Origin: Microplitis mediator
Taxonomy: Eukaryota; Arthropoda; Insecta; Hymenoptera; Braconidae
DNA: 64,000 nt
NCBI RefSeq assembly: GCF_029852145.1
Contig: NW_026643289.1
Span: 1-64,000, forward strand
Reading direction: 5' to 3'
Position 1 is the first letter of the stretch. The number at the start of each line of letters is the position of its first letter. Below the pieces are notes generated by a model. The model was not told where the DNA came from. It worked only from the letters and a program-made list of their open reading frames with translations, and did not search any database. Shown one piece after another: positions 1 to 9,550 of the stretch. Position numbers and translations under genes: made by a program.

Positions 1-1
1 A

Positions 2-144
2 AAGCTCAGAACGCTTATTTCAATGCATAGAAACAATATTAAGCGATTCGGAGATTTTTCGAAAAAGTCGGTTTTTTCGACTTTCCAGCTGGCAAAAACA
101 CGATTTTCTAACTTTTGTCCTAATTATCCGAATTGAGTCGGACC
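2..144. repeat. 143-bp flanking tandem repeat, copy 1
   Basis: First complete copy of a tandem repeat unrelated to the 332-bp satellite. The unit begins aagctcagaacgcttattt and contains gcgattcggagatttttcg, a tcggttttttcga stretch, an acacgatttt block and the ending gagtcggacc. The same order returns 143 bases later, which sets the period. The unit is near nucleosome size, as many satellite units are. The window starts at its first base, so the number of copies further left is unknown. I do not recognise the family. Confidence 0.9.
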
Positions 145-287
145 AAGCTCAGAACGCTTATTTCGATGCATAGAAACGATATTTAGCGATTCGAAGATTT
201 TTCAAAAAAGTTGGTTTTTTCGACTCTTTAGGTTGCGGAAACAAGTTTTTCTAGCTTTTGTCCTAATTATCAGAAATGAGTCGGACC
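145..287. repeat. 143-bp flanking tandem repeat, copy 2
   Basis: Second full copy, same length as copy 1 and collinear with it throughout, with scattered substitutions (for example gaagattttt for gagattttt and ctctttaggttg for ctttccagctg). The divergence between neighbouring copies is visibly higher than between neighbouring monomers of the large satellite, so this repeat is older or less homogenised. Confidence 0.9.
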
Positions 288-398
288 AAGCTCAAAACGC
301 TTCGTTCGATGCATAGAAACGCCATTTAGCGATTCGGAGATTTTTCGAATAAGTTGGTTCTTACTACTATCCAGGTAGTCAACACGATAACGAAAACA
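288..398. repeat. 143-bp flanking repeat, copy 3, 3'-truncated
   Basis: The copy is clear up to ttcgaataagttggttc, then increasingly diverged (ccaggtagtcaacacgat aligns with ccagctggcaaaaacacgat of copy 1) and stops near 398 where the 18-bp minisatellite begins. About the last 40 bases of the unit are missing. Confidence 0.75.
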
Positions 399-403
399 CC
401 GAC

Positions 404-505
404 CGCCAGTAAGTTACACTAGTCTGCAAGTTACCACCGGTCGGTAAGTTACTGCCAGTCGGCAAGTTACCACCAGTAGGTAAGTTACTGACAGTCGGTA
501 AGTAA
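404..505. repeat. 18-bp minisatellite, about 5.5 units
   Basis: Short tandem repeat of an 18-base unit of the form cggtaagttactgccagt. Alternate units differ consistently (cggtaagttactgccagt versus cggcaagttaccaccagt), giving a weak 36-base super-period. Because 18 is a multiple of three, the minus strand reads as an open hexapeptide repeat of the V-T-Y/C-R-L type; this follows from the repeat and is not evidence of a gene. It lies exactly between a 3'-truncated and a 5'-truncated copy of the 143-bp repeat. Confidence 0.85.
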
Positions 506-516
506 CAAGCTGTAAC

Positions 517-630
517 TCGGTTTTCCGACTTTTCAGGTGGCAGAAACACGATATTGTAACTTTGTTCCTAACTTTTGGAAATTCGTTGGACAAGATTAGA
601 ACGCTTATCACAATGTATTGAGACCATTCG
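517..630. repeat. 143-bp flanking repeat, 5'-truncated copy plus start of a fifth
   Basis: From about 517 (cggttttccgacttttcagg) the sequence resumes the middle of the 143-bp unit, runs through acacgat, a ctaacttttg stretch and attcgttggac, and continues at 592 into the head of a further copy (gattagaacgcttatcacaatg) that fades near 630. The middle section of the unit is therefore present both before and after the minisatellite, so this is a separate truncated copy, not one copy split by an insertion. It is the most diverged copy, next to the array boundary. Confidence 0.75.
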
Positions 631-714
631 AGTTTACCTTCAAAACATAAGTATTTTTCATTCTAATAAGTAATTAGAGAAAAAATTACTCCCGAAAGTG
701 CAATATCATTTTAT
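631..714. other. Unique AT-rich boundary spacer
   Basis: About 84 bases that match neither the 143-bp repeat nor the 332-bp satellite. It contains an inverted repeat with 7-base arms, AGTAATT at 669-675 and AATTACT at 684-690, separated by eight purines. No reading frame or known element ends are visible. It marks the junction between the two repeat families. Confidence 0.7.
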
Positions 715-1046
715 CCTTTTTTTTTCTTAATCTAACATGGTAGTCTTCTTTATTATATTTTTGGCTCTGAAGATTACTACCATAAATTAAGTTTTTTCAA
801 TATGTGCCATAATATTTAGTAGTTTTTGTCTTTTGTACGTTGAGATATAAAATTATAAGCATTTGTATGCTTACTTTTTGAACAGCTGACTACTTATACC
901 AGTAAGAGCCGGCGTTGAAAAGAATTGTTATTTTCCGTCGGATACCATACAAGTATATAGCGGCGGATAGTTTGCAAAGTACTATCACTTAATTTTTTGC
1001 CAATCAGTTGTACTTTGTGTCATTTTTTGACATATATAAATTTTTT
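715..1046. repeat. Edge monomer 1, most degenerate
   Basis: First recognisable satellite unit. It aligns over its whole length but carries many private changes: tctaacatggtagtc, ctctgaagattactaccat in place of the first CTTAAG dyad, cataaattaag, aatatttag, cgttgaaaag and ttttccgtcggataccat. Both CTTAAG sites are lost. Degenerate outer monomers are the expected pattern at a satellite edge, where unequal exchange homogenises poorly. Confidence 0.9.
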
Positions 1047-2040
1047 TCTTTTTTTTTCTTAATCTGACATAGGATTCTTTTATATTATATTTTTGGCTCT
1101 TAAGTTTACCACCATAACTTAAGTTTTTTCAATATGTGCCATTATGTTTAGTAGTTTTTGTCTTTTGTACGTTAACATATAAAAATGTAAGCATTTGTAT
1201 GCGTACTTTATGAACAGCCGACAACTCATACAAGTACGAGCCGGCGTTAAAATGAATTGTTATTTTCATTCAAATAACATACAAGTATATGGCGGCGGAT
1301 AGTTTGCAAAGTACTATCACTTAATTTTTTGCCAATCAGTTGTACTTTGTGTCATTTTTAGACATCTATAAATTTTTTCTTTTTTTTTTCTTAATCTGAC
1401 ATGGTAGTCTTCTACATTATATTTTTGGCTCTTAAGTTTACCACCATAACTTAAGTTTTTTCAATATGTGCCATTATGTTTAGTAGTTTTTGTCTTTTGT
1501 ACGTTAACATATAAAATTGTAAGCATTTGTATGCTTACTTTATGAACAGCCGACAACTCGTACTAGTACGAGCCGGCGTTAAAATGAATTGTTATTTTCA
1601 TTCAAATAACATACAAGTATATGGCGGCGGATAGTTTGCAAAGTACTATCACTTAATTTTTTGCCAATCACTTGTACTTTGTGTCATTTTTTGACATCTA
1701 TAAATTTTTTTTTTTTTTTTTCTTAATCTGACATGGTAGTCTTCTACATTATATTTTTGGCTCTTAAGTTTACCACCATAACTTAAGTTTTTTCAATATG
1801 TGCCATTATGTTCAGTAGTTTTTGTCTTTTGTACGTTAACATATAAAATTGTAAGCATTTGTATGCTTACTTATGAACAGCCGACAACTCATACTAGTAC
1901 GAGCCGGCGTTCAAATGAATTGTTATTTTCATTCAAATAACATACAAGTATATGGTGGCGGATACTTTGCAAAGTACTATCACTTAATTTTTTGCCAATC
2001 AGTTGTACTTTGTGTTATTTTTTGACATATATAAATTTTT
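1047..2040. repeat. Edge monomers 2-4 with old variants
   Basis: Three monomers close to the array consensus but sharing edge-specific states: gacataggattc near 1065 and gacatggtagtcttc near 1399 and 1731, where internal monomers have gacatagttgtc. The GACA/TGTC dyad is therefore broken or altered here. At 1231 caagtacg replaces ctagtacg, removing the ACTAGT site. From about 2050 the standard gacatagttgtc state takes over. Confidence 0.85.
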
Positions 2041-2502
2041 TCCTTTATTTTTCTTAATCTGACATAGTTGTCTTTTATATTATATTTTTGGCTCTTAAGT
2101 TTACCACCATAACTTAAGTTTTTTCAATATGTGCCATTATGTTTAGTAGTTTTTGTCTTTTGTACGTAAACATATAAAATTGTAAGCATTTGTATGCTTA
2201 CTTTATGAACAGCCGACAACTCATACTAGTACGAGCCGGCGTTCAAATGAATTGTTATTTTCATTCAAATAACATACAAGTATATGGTGGCGGATACTTT
2301 GCAAAGTACTATCACTTAATTTTTTGCCAATCAGTTGTACTTTGTGTCATTTTTTGACATATATAAATTTTTTTCTTTTTTTTTCTTAATCTGACATAGT
2401 TGTCTTTTATATTATATTTTTGGCTCTTAAGTTTACCACCATAACTTAAGTTTTTTCAATATGTGCCATTATGTTTAGTAGTTTTTGTCTTTTGTACGTA
2501 AT

Positions 2503-3908
2503 CATATAAAATTGTAAGCATTTGTATGCGTACTTTATGAACAGCCGACAACTCATACTAGTACGAGCCGGCGTTAAAATGAATTGTTATTTTCATTCAA
2601 ATAACATACAAGTATATGGCGGCGGATAGTTTGCAAAGTACTATCACTTAATTTTTTGCCAATCACTTGTACTTTGTGTCATTATTTGACATCTATAAAT
2701 TTTTTCTTTTTTTTTTCTTAATCTGACATAGTTGTCTTTTATATTATATTTTTGGCTCTTAAGTTTACCACTATAACTTAAGTTCTTTCAATATGTGCCA
2801 TTATGTTTAGTAGTTTTTGTCTTTTGTACGTTATCATATAAAATTGTAAGCATTTGTATGCGTACTTTATGAACAGCCGACAACTCATACTAGTACGAGC
2901 CAGCGTTAAAATGAATTGTTATTTTCATTCAAATAACATGCAAGTATATGGCGGCGGATAGTTTGCAAAGTACTATCACTTAATTTTTTGCCAATCACTT
3001 GTACTTTGTGTCATTTTTTGACATATATAAATTTTTTCCTCTATTTTTCTTAATCTGACATAGTTGTCTTTTATATTATATTTTTGGCTCTTAAGTTTAA
3101 CACCAAAACTTAAGTTTTTTTAATATGTGCCATTATGTTTAGTAGTTTTTGTCTTTTGTACGTTAACATATAAAATTGTAAGCATTTGTATGCGTACTTT
3201 ATGAACAGCCGACAACTCATACTAGTACAAGCCGGCGTTAAAATGAATTGTTATTTTCATTTAAATAACATGCAAGTATATGGCGGCGGATAGTTTGCAA
3301 AGTACTATCACTTAATTTTTTTGCCAATCACTTGTACTTTGTGTCATTTTTTGACATATATAAATTTTTTCCTTTATTTTTCTTAATCTGACATAGTTGT
3401 CTTTTATATTATATTTTTGGCTCTTAAGTTTACCACCATAACTTAAGTTTTTCCAATATGTGCCATTATGTTTAGTAGTTTTTGTCTTTTGTACGTAAAC
3501 ATATAAAATTGTAAGCATTTGTATGCTTACTTTATGAACAGCCGACAACTCATACTAGTACGAGCCGGCGTTCAAATGAATTGTTATTTTCATTCAAATA
3601 ACATACAAGTATATGGTGGCGGATACTTTGCAAAGTACTATCACTTAATTTTTTGCCAATCAGTTGTACTTTGTGTCATTTTTTGACATATATAAATTTT
3701 TTTCTTTTTTTTTCTTAATCTGACATAGTTGTCTTTTATATTATATTTTTGGCTCTTAAGTTTACCACCATAACTTAAGTTTTTTCAATATGTGCCATTA
3801 TGTTTAGTAGTTTTTGTCTTTTGTACGTTATCATATAAAATTGTAAGCATTTGTATGCGTACTTTATGAACAGCCGACAACTTGTACTAGTACGAGCCGG
3901 CGTTAAAA
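2503..3908. repeat. 17-monomer-offset duplication, left copy
   Basis: This segment recurs at 8145-9550, offset 5642 bases (17 monomers). Shared private variants noticed: tcattatttgac, gagccagcg at 2899, ttaacaccaaaac near 3100, gtacaagccgg near 3227, catttaaataac near 3260, an extra T in the run at about 3316, tttccaatatg near 3450 and aacttgtactag near 3880. No difference was noticed between the flanking ones at about 2503 (cgtaatc versus cgttatc) and 3909 (tgtattg versus tgaattg). Similarity continues to the right at lower fidelity. Confidence 0.9.
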
Positions 3909-4750
3909 TGTATTGTTATTTTCATTCAAATAACATACAAGTATATGGCGGCGGATAGTTTGCAAAGTACTATCACTTAATTTTTTGCCAATCACTTGTA
4001 CTTTGTGTCATTATTTGACATCTATAAATTTTTTCTTTTTTTTTTCTTAATCTGACATAGTTGTCTTTTATATTATATTTTTGGCTCTTAAGTTTACCAC
4101 TATAACTTAAGTTCTTTCAATATGTGCCATTATGTTTAGTAGTTTTTGTCTTTTGTACGTTAACATATAAAATTGTAAGCATTTGTATGTGTACTTTATG
4201 AACAGCCGACAACTCATACTAGTACGAGCCGGCGTTAAAATGAATTGTTATTTTCATTCAAATAACATGCAAGTATATGGCGGCGGATAGTTTGCAAAGT
4301 ACTATCACTTAATTTTTTGCCAATCACTTGTACTTTGTGTCATTTTTTGACATATATAAATTTTTTCCTTTATTTTTCTTAATCTGACATAGTTGTCTTT
4401 CATATTATATTTTTGGCTCTTAAGTTTACCACCATAACTTAAGTTTTTTCAATATGTGCCATTATGTTTAGTAGTTTTTGTCTTTTGTACGTTAACATAT
4501 AAAATTGTAAGCATTTGTATGCTTACTTTATGAACAGCCGACAACTCATACTAGTACGAGCCGGCGTTCAAATGAATTGTTATTTTCATTCAAATAACAT
4601 ACAAGTATATGGTGGCGGATACTTTGCAAAGTACTATCACTTAATTTTTTGCCAATCACTTGTACTTTGTGTCATTTTTTGACATATATAAATTTTTTCC
4701 TCTATTTTTCTTAATCTGACATAGTTGTCTTTTATATTATATTTTTGGCT

Positions 4751-4775
4751 CTTAAGTTTACCACCATAACTTAAG
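4751..4775. other. Dyad 1 (CTTAAGTT / AACTTAAG), representative
   Basis: An 8-base inverted repeat, CTTAAGTT at 4751-4758 and AACTTAAG at 4768-4775, with nine bases (taccaccat) between. The right half extends to the perfect palindrome AACTTAAGTT. Present in nearly every internal monomer, lost in edge monomer 1. Confidence 0.9.
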
Positions 4776-4838
4776 TTTTTTCAATATGTGCCATTATGTT
4801 TAGTAGTTTTTGTCTTTTGTACGTTAACATATAAAATT

Positions 4839-4858
4839 GTAAGCATTTGTATGCTTAC
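4839..4858. other. Dyad 2 hairpin (GTAAGCAT-ttgt-ATGCTTAC), representative
   Basis: Perfect 8-base arms with a 4-base loop in monomers of the atgcttac state, as here. In the more frequent atgcgtac state one base breaks the stem. Such a sequence can form a small cruciform or bind a dimeric protein; neither is shown by the sequence alone. Confidence 0.9.
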
Positions 4859-4880
4859 TTTATGAACAGCCGACAACTCA

Positions 4881-4897
4881 TACTAGTACGAGCCGGC
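4881..4897. other. TACTAGTA palindrome and GCCGGC core, representative
   Basis: TACTAGTA (4881-4888) followed closely by GCCGGC (4892-4897), both self-complementary. This is one of only two GC-rich patches in the monomer, the other being ggcggcgg, and holds most of its CpG dinucleotides. It is highly conserved; rare changes are cttgtacg, gagccagcg and gtacaagcc. Confidence 0.88.
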
Positions 4898-4951
4898 GTT
4901 CAAATGAATTGTTATTTTCATTCAAATAACATACAAGTATATGGTGGCGGA

Positions 4952-4965
4952 TACTTTGCAAAGTA
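4952..4965. other. Dyad 3, TACTTTGCAAAGTA palindrome (type B)
   Basis: A perfect 14-base palindrome in type B monomers. In type A monomers the sequence is tagtttgcaaagta, where one change cuts the palindrome to TTTGCAAA, while the outer GATAGT...ACTATC inverted repeat (nine-base spacer) becomes complete instead. The two subtypes thus offer alternative dyads at the same site. Confidence 0.9.
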
Positions 4966-4982
4966 CTATCACTTAAATTTTT

Positions 4983-5024
4983 GCCAATCAGTTGTACTTT
5001 GTGTCATTTTTTGACATATATAAA
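4983..5024 (+). promoter_or_regulatory. CCAAT-like and TATA-like motifs, representative
   Basis: Each monomer carries gccaatca (4983-4990 here) and, about 30 bases on, a TATA-like run TATATAAA (5017-5024), with a TGTCA/TGACA inverted repeat (5002-5016) between. Subtypes replace catatataaa with catctataaa, which keeps TATAAA, or catatctaaa, which loses it. The motifs resemble RNA polymerase II promoter elements, but their spacing is tighter than usual and AT-rich DNA makes TATA runs by chance. Low confidence as a promoter. Confidence 0.25.
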
Positions 5025-5043
5025 TTTTTTCCTTTTTTTTTCT
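5025..5043. repeat. Variable polypyrimidine/T tract, representative
   Basis: Follows the TATA-like run in every monomer. It varies among ttttttcctttatttttc, ttttttcctctatttttc, ttttttctttttttttc and longer pure T runs. It is the main site of length variation and the most useful subtype marker after the type A/B sites. Long T runs disfavour nucleosomes and are prone to slippage. Confidence 0.8.
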
Positions 5044-8000
5044 TAATTTGACATAGTTGTCTTTTATATTATATTTTTGGCTCTTAAGTTTACCACCATA
5101 ACTTAAGTTCTTTCAATATGTGCCATTATGTTTAGTAGTTTTTGTCTTTTGTACGTTAACATATAAAATTGTAAGCATTTGTATGCGTACTTTATGAACA
5201 GCCGACAACTCATACTAGTACGAGCCGGCGTTAAAATGAATTGTTATTTTCATTCAAATAACATACAAGTATATGGCGGCGGATAGTTTGCAAAGTACTA
5301 TCACTTAATTTTCTGCCAATCAGTTGTACTTTGTGTCATTTTTTGACATATCTAAATTTTTTCCTTTTTTTTTCTTAATCTGACATAGTTGTCTTTTATA
5401 TTATATTTTTGGCTCTTAAGTTTACCACCATAACTTAAGTTTTTTCAATATGTGCCATTATGTTTAGTAGTTTTTGTCTTTTGTACGTTAACATATAAAA
5501 TTGTAAGCATTTGTATGCGTACTTTATGAACAGCCGACAACTCATACTAGTACGAGCCGGCGTTAAAATGAATTGTTATTTTCATTCAAATAACATGCAA
5601 GTATATGGCGGCGGATAGTTTGCAAAGTACTATCACTTAATTTTTTGCCAATCACTTGTACTTTGTGTCATTTTTTGACATATATAAATTTTTTTCTTTT
5701 TTTTTCTTAATCTGACATAGTTGTCTTTTATATTATGTTTTGGCTCTTAAGTTTACCACCATAACTTAAGTTTTTTCAATATGTGCCATTATGTTTAGTA
5801 GTTTTTGTCTTTTGTACGGTATCATATAAAATTGTAAGCATTTGTATGCGTACTTTATGAACAGCCGACAACTCATACTAGTACGAGCCGGCGTGAAAAT
5901 GAATTGTTATTTTCATTCAAATAACATGCAAGTATATAGCGGCGGATAGTTTGCAAAGTACTATCACTTAATTTTTTGCCAATCACTTGTACTTTGTGTC
6001 ATTTTTGGACATATATAAATTTTTTCCTTTATTTTTCTTAATCTGACATAGTTGTCTTTCATATTATATTTTTGGCTCTTAAGTTTACCACCATAACTTA
6101 AGTTTTTTCAATATGTGCCATTATGTTTAGTAGTTTTTGTCTTTTGTACGTTAACATATAAAATTGTAAGCATTTGTATGCTTACTTTATGAACAGCCGA
6201 CAACTCATACTAGTACGAGCCGGCGTTCAAATGAATTGTTATTTTCATTCAAATAACATACAAGTATATGGCAGCGGATAGTTTGCAAAGTACTATCACT
6301 TAATTTTTTGCCAATCACTTGTACTTTGTGTCATTTTTGGACATATATAAATTTTTTCCTCTATTTTTCTTAATCTGACATAGTTGTCTTTTATATTATA
6401 TTTTTGGCTCTTAAGTTTACCACCATAACTTAAGTTTTTTCAATATGTGCCATTATGTTTAGTAGTTTTTGTCTTTTGTACGTTAACATATAAAATTGTA
6501 AGCATTTGTATGCTTACTTTATGAACAGCCGACAACTCATACTAGTACGAGCCGGCGTTCAAATGAATTGTTATTTTCATTCAAATAACATACAAGTATA
6601 TGGTGGCGGATACTTTGCAAAGTACTATCACTTAATTTTTTGCAAATCAGTTGTACTTTGTGTCATTTTTTGACATATATAAATTTTTTTCTTTTTTTTT
6701 CTTAATCTGACATAGTTGTCTTTTATATTATATTTTTGGCTCTTAAGTTTACCACCATAACTTAAGTTTTTTCAATATGTGCCATTATGTTTAGTAGTTT
6801 TTGTCTTTTGTACGTTATCATATAAAATTGTAAGCATTTGTATGCGTACTTTATGAACAGCCGACAACTCATACTAGTACGAGCCAGCGTTAAAATGAAT
6901 TGTTATTTTCATTCAAATAACATACAAGTATATGGCGGCGGATAGTTTGCAAAGTACTATCACTTAATTTTTTGCCAATCACTTGTACTTTGTGTCATTT
7001 TTTGACATCTATAAATTTTTTCTTTTTTTTTTCTTAATCTGAATTAGTTGTCTTTTATATTATATTTTTGGCTCTTAAGTTTACCACCATAACTTAAGTT
7101 CTTTCAATATGTGCCATTATGTTTAGTAGTTTTTGTCTTTTGTACGTTAACATATAAAATTGTAAGCATTTGTATGCGTACTTTATGAACAGCCGACAAC
7201 TCATACTAGTACGAGCCGGCGTTAAAATGAATTGTTATTTTCATTCAAATAACATGCAAGGATATGGCGGCGGATAGTTTGCAAAGTACTATCACTTAAT
7301 TTTTTGCCAATCACTTGTACTTTGTGTCATTTTTTGACATATATAAATTTTTTCCTCTATTTTTCTTAATCTGACATAGTTGTCTTTTATATTATATTTT
7401 TGGCTCTTAAGTTTACCACCATAACTTAAGTTTTTTCAATATGTGCCATTATGTTTAGTAGTTTTTGTCTTTTGTACGTTAACATATAAAATTGTAAGCA
7501 TTTGTATGCGTACTTTATGAACAGCCGACAACTCATACTAGTACGAGCCGGCGTTAAAATGAATTGTTATTTTCATTCAAATAACATACAAGTATATGGC
7601 GGCGGATAGTTTGCAAAGTACTATCACTTAATTTTTTGCCAATCACTTGTACTTTGTGTCATTTTTTGACATATATAAATTTTTATCTTTTTTTTTCTTA
7701 ATCTGACATAGTTGTCTTTTATATTATGTTTTGGCTCTTAAGTTTACCACCATAACTTAAGTTTTTTCAATATGTGCCATTATGTTTAGTAGTTTTTGTC
7801 TTTTGTACGTTATCATATAAAATTGTAAGCATTTGTATGCTTACTTTATGAACAGCCGACAACTCATACTAGTACGAGCCGGCGTTCAAATGAATTGTTA
7901 TTTTCATTCAAATAACATACAAGTATATGGCAGCGGATAGTTTGCAAAGTACTATCACTTAATTTTTTGCCAATCACTTGTACTTTGTGTCATTTTTTGA

Positions 8001-8144
8001 CATCTATAAATTTTTTCTTTTTTTTTTCTTAATCTGACATAGTTGTCTTTTATATTATGTTTTGGCTCTTAAGTTTACCACCATAACTTAAGTTTTTTCA
8101 ATATGTGCCATTATGTTTAGTAGTTTTTGTCTTTTGTACGTTAT

Positions 8145-9550
8145 CATATAAAATTGTAAGCATTTGTATGCGTACTTTATGAACAGCCGACAACTCATAC
8201 TAGTACGAGCCGGCGTTAAAATGAATTGTTATTTTCATTCAAATAACATACAAGTATATGGCGGCGGATAGTTTGCAAAGTACTATCACTTAATTTTTTG
8301 CCAATCACTTGTACTTTGTGTCATTATTTGACATCTATAAATTTTTTCTTTTTTTTTTCTTAATCTGACATAGTTGTCTTTTATATTATATTTTTGGCTC
8401 TTAAGTTTACCACTATAACTTAAGTTCTTTCAATATGTGCCATTATGTTTAGTAGTTTTTGTCTTTTGTACGTTATCATATAAAATTGTAAGCATTTGTA
8501 TGCGTACTTTATGAACAGCCGACAACTCATACTAGTACGAGCCAGCGTTAAAATGAATTGTTATTTTCATTCAAATAACATGCAAGTATATGGCGGCGGA
8601 TAGTTTGCAAAGTACTATCACTTAATTTTTTGCCAATCACTTGTACTTTGTGTCATTTTTTGACATATATAAATTTTTTCCTCTATTTTTCTTAATCTGA
8701 CATAGTTGTCTTTTATATTATATTTTTGGCTCTTAAGTTTAACACCAAAACTTAAGTTTTTTTAATATGTGCCATTATGTTTAGTAGTTTTTGTCTTTTG
8801 TACGTTAACATATAAAATTGTAAGCATTTGTATGCGTACTTTATGAACAGCCGACAACTCATACTAGTACAAGCCGGCGTTAAAATGAATTGTTATTTTC
8901 ATTTAAATAACATGCAAGTATATGGCGGCGGATAGTTTGCAAAGTACTATCACTTAATTTTTTTGCCAATCACTTGTACTTTGTGTCATTTTTTGACATA
9001 TATAAATTTTTTCCTTTATTTTTCTTAATCTGACATAGTTGTCTTTTATATTATATTTTTGGCTCTTAAGTTTACCACCATAACTTAAGTTTTTCCAATA
9101 TGTGCCATTATGTTTAGTAGTTTTTGTCTTTTGTACGTAAACATATAAAATTGTAAGCATTTGTATGCTTACTTTATGAACAGCCGACAACTCATACTAG
9201 TACGAGCCGGCGTTCAAATGAATTGTTATTTTCATTCAAATAACATACAAGTATATGGTGGCGGATACTTTGCAAAGTACTATCACTTAATTTTTTGCCA
9301 ATCAGTTGTACTTTGTGTCATTTTTTGACATATATAAATTTTTTTCTTTTTTTTTCTTAATCTGACATAGTTGTCTTTTATATTATATTTTTGGCTCTTA
9401 AGTTTACCACCATAACTTAAGTTTTTTCAATATGTGCCATTATGTTTAGTAGTTTTTGTCTTTTGTACGTTATCATATAAAATTGTAAGCATTTGTATGC
9501 GTACTTTATGAACAGCCGACAACTTGTACTAGTACGAGCCGGCGTTAAAA
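8145..9550. repeat. 17-monomer-offset duplication, right copy
   Basis: Right-hand partner of the segment at 2503-3908, with the same set of rare variants in the same order. The two copies lie 5642 bases apart with more diverged monomers between them, so either a longer 17-monomer tandem duplication has decayed outside this core, or the core was copied by gene conversion. Confidence 0.9.

Noticed and set aside
582..597. CENP-B box-like start (TTCGTTGGA)
   Set aside because: The first half resembles the box but the essential CGGG half is absent, and it lies in the flanking repeat. No CENP-B-like motif was seen in the 332-bp monomer.
414..611. 65-codon open frame on the minus strand with hexapeptide-like repeats
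   Set aside because: It starts at GTG, spans the 18-bp minisatellite and part of the 143-bp repeat, and is open because 18 is a multiple of three. No domain or gene context.
3312..3548. 78-codon open frame on the minus strand
   Set aside because: It lies wholly inside a satellite monomer, begins at TTG, and its lysine- and tyrosine-rich composition reflects AT-rich repeat DNA. The frame does not stay open at this length in most other monomers.
8954..9190. Identical 78-codon frame
   Set aside because: It is the duplicate of 3312-3548 produced by the 5642-bp-offset segmental duplication. Identity reflects DNA duplication, not selection on protein.
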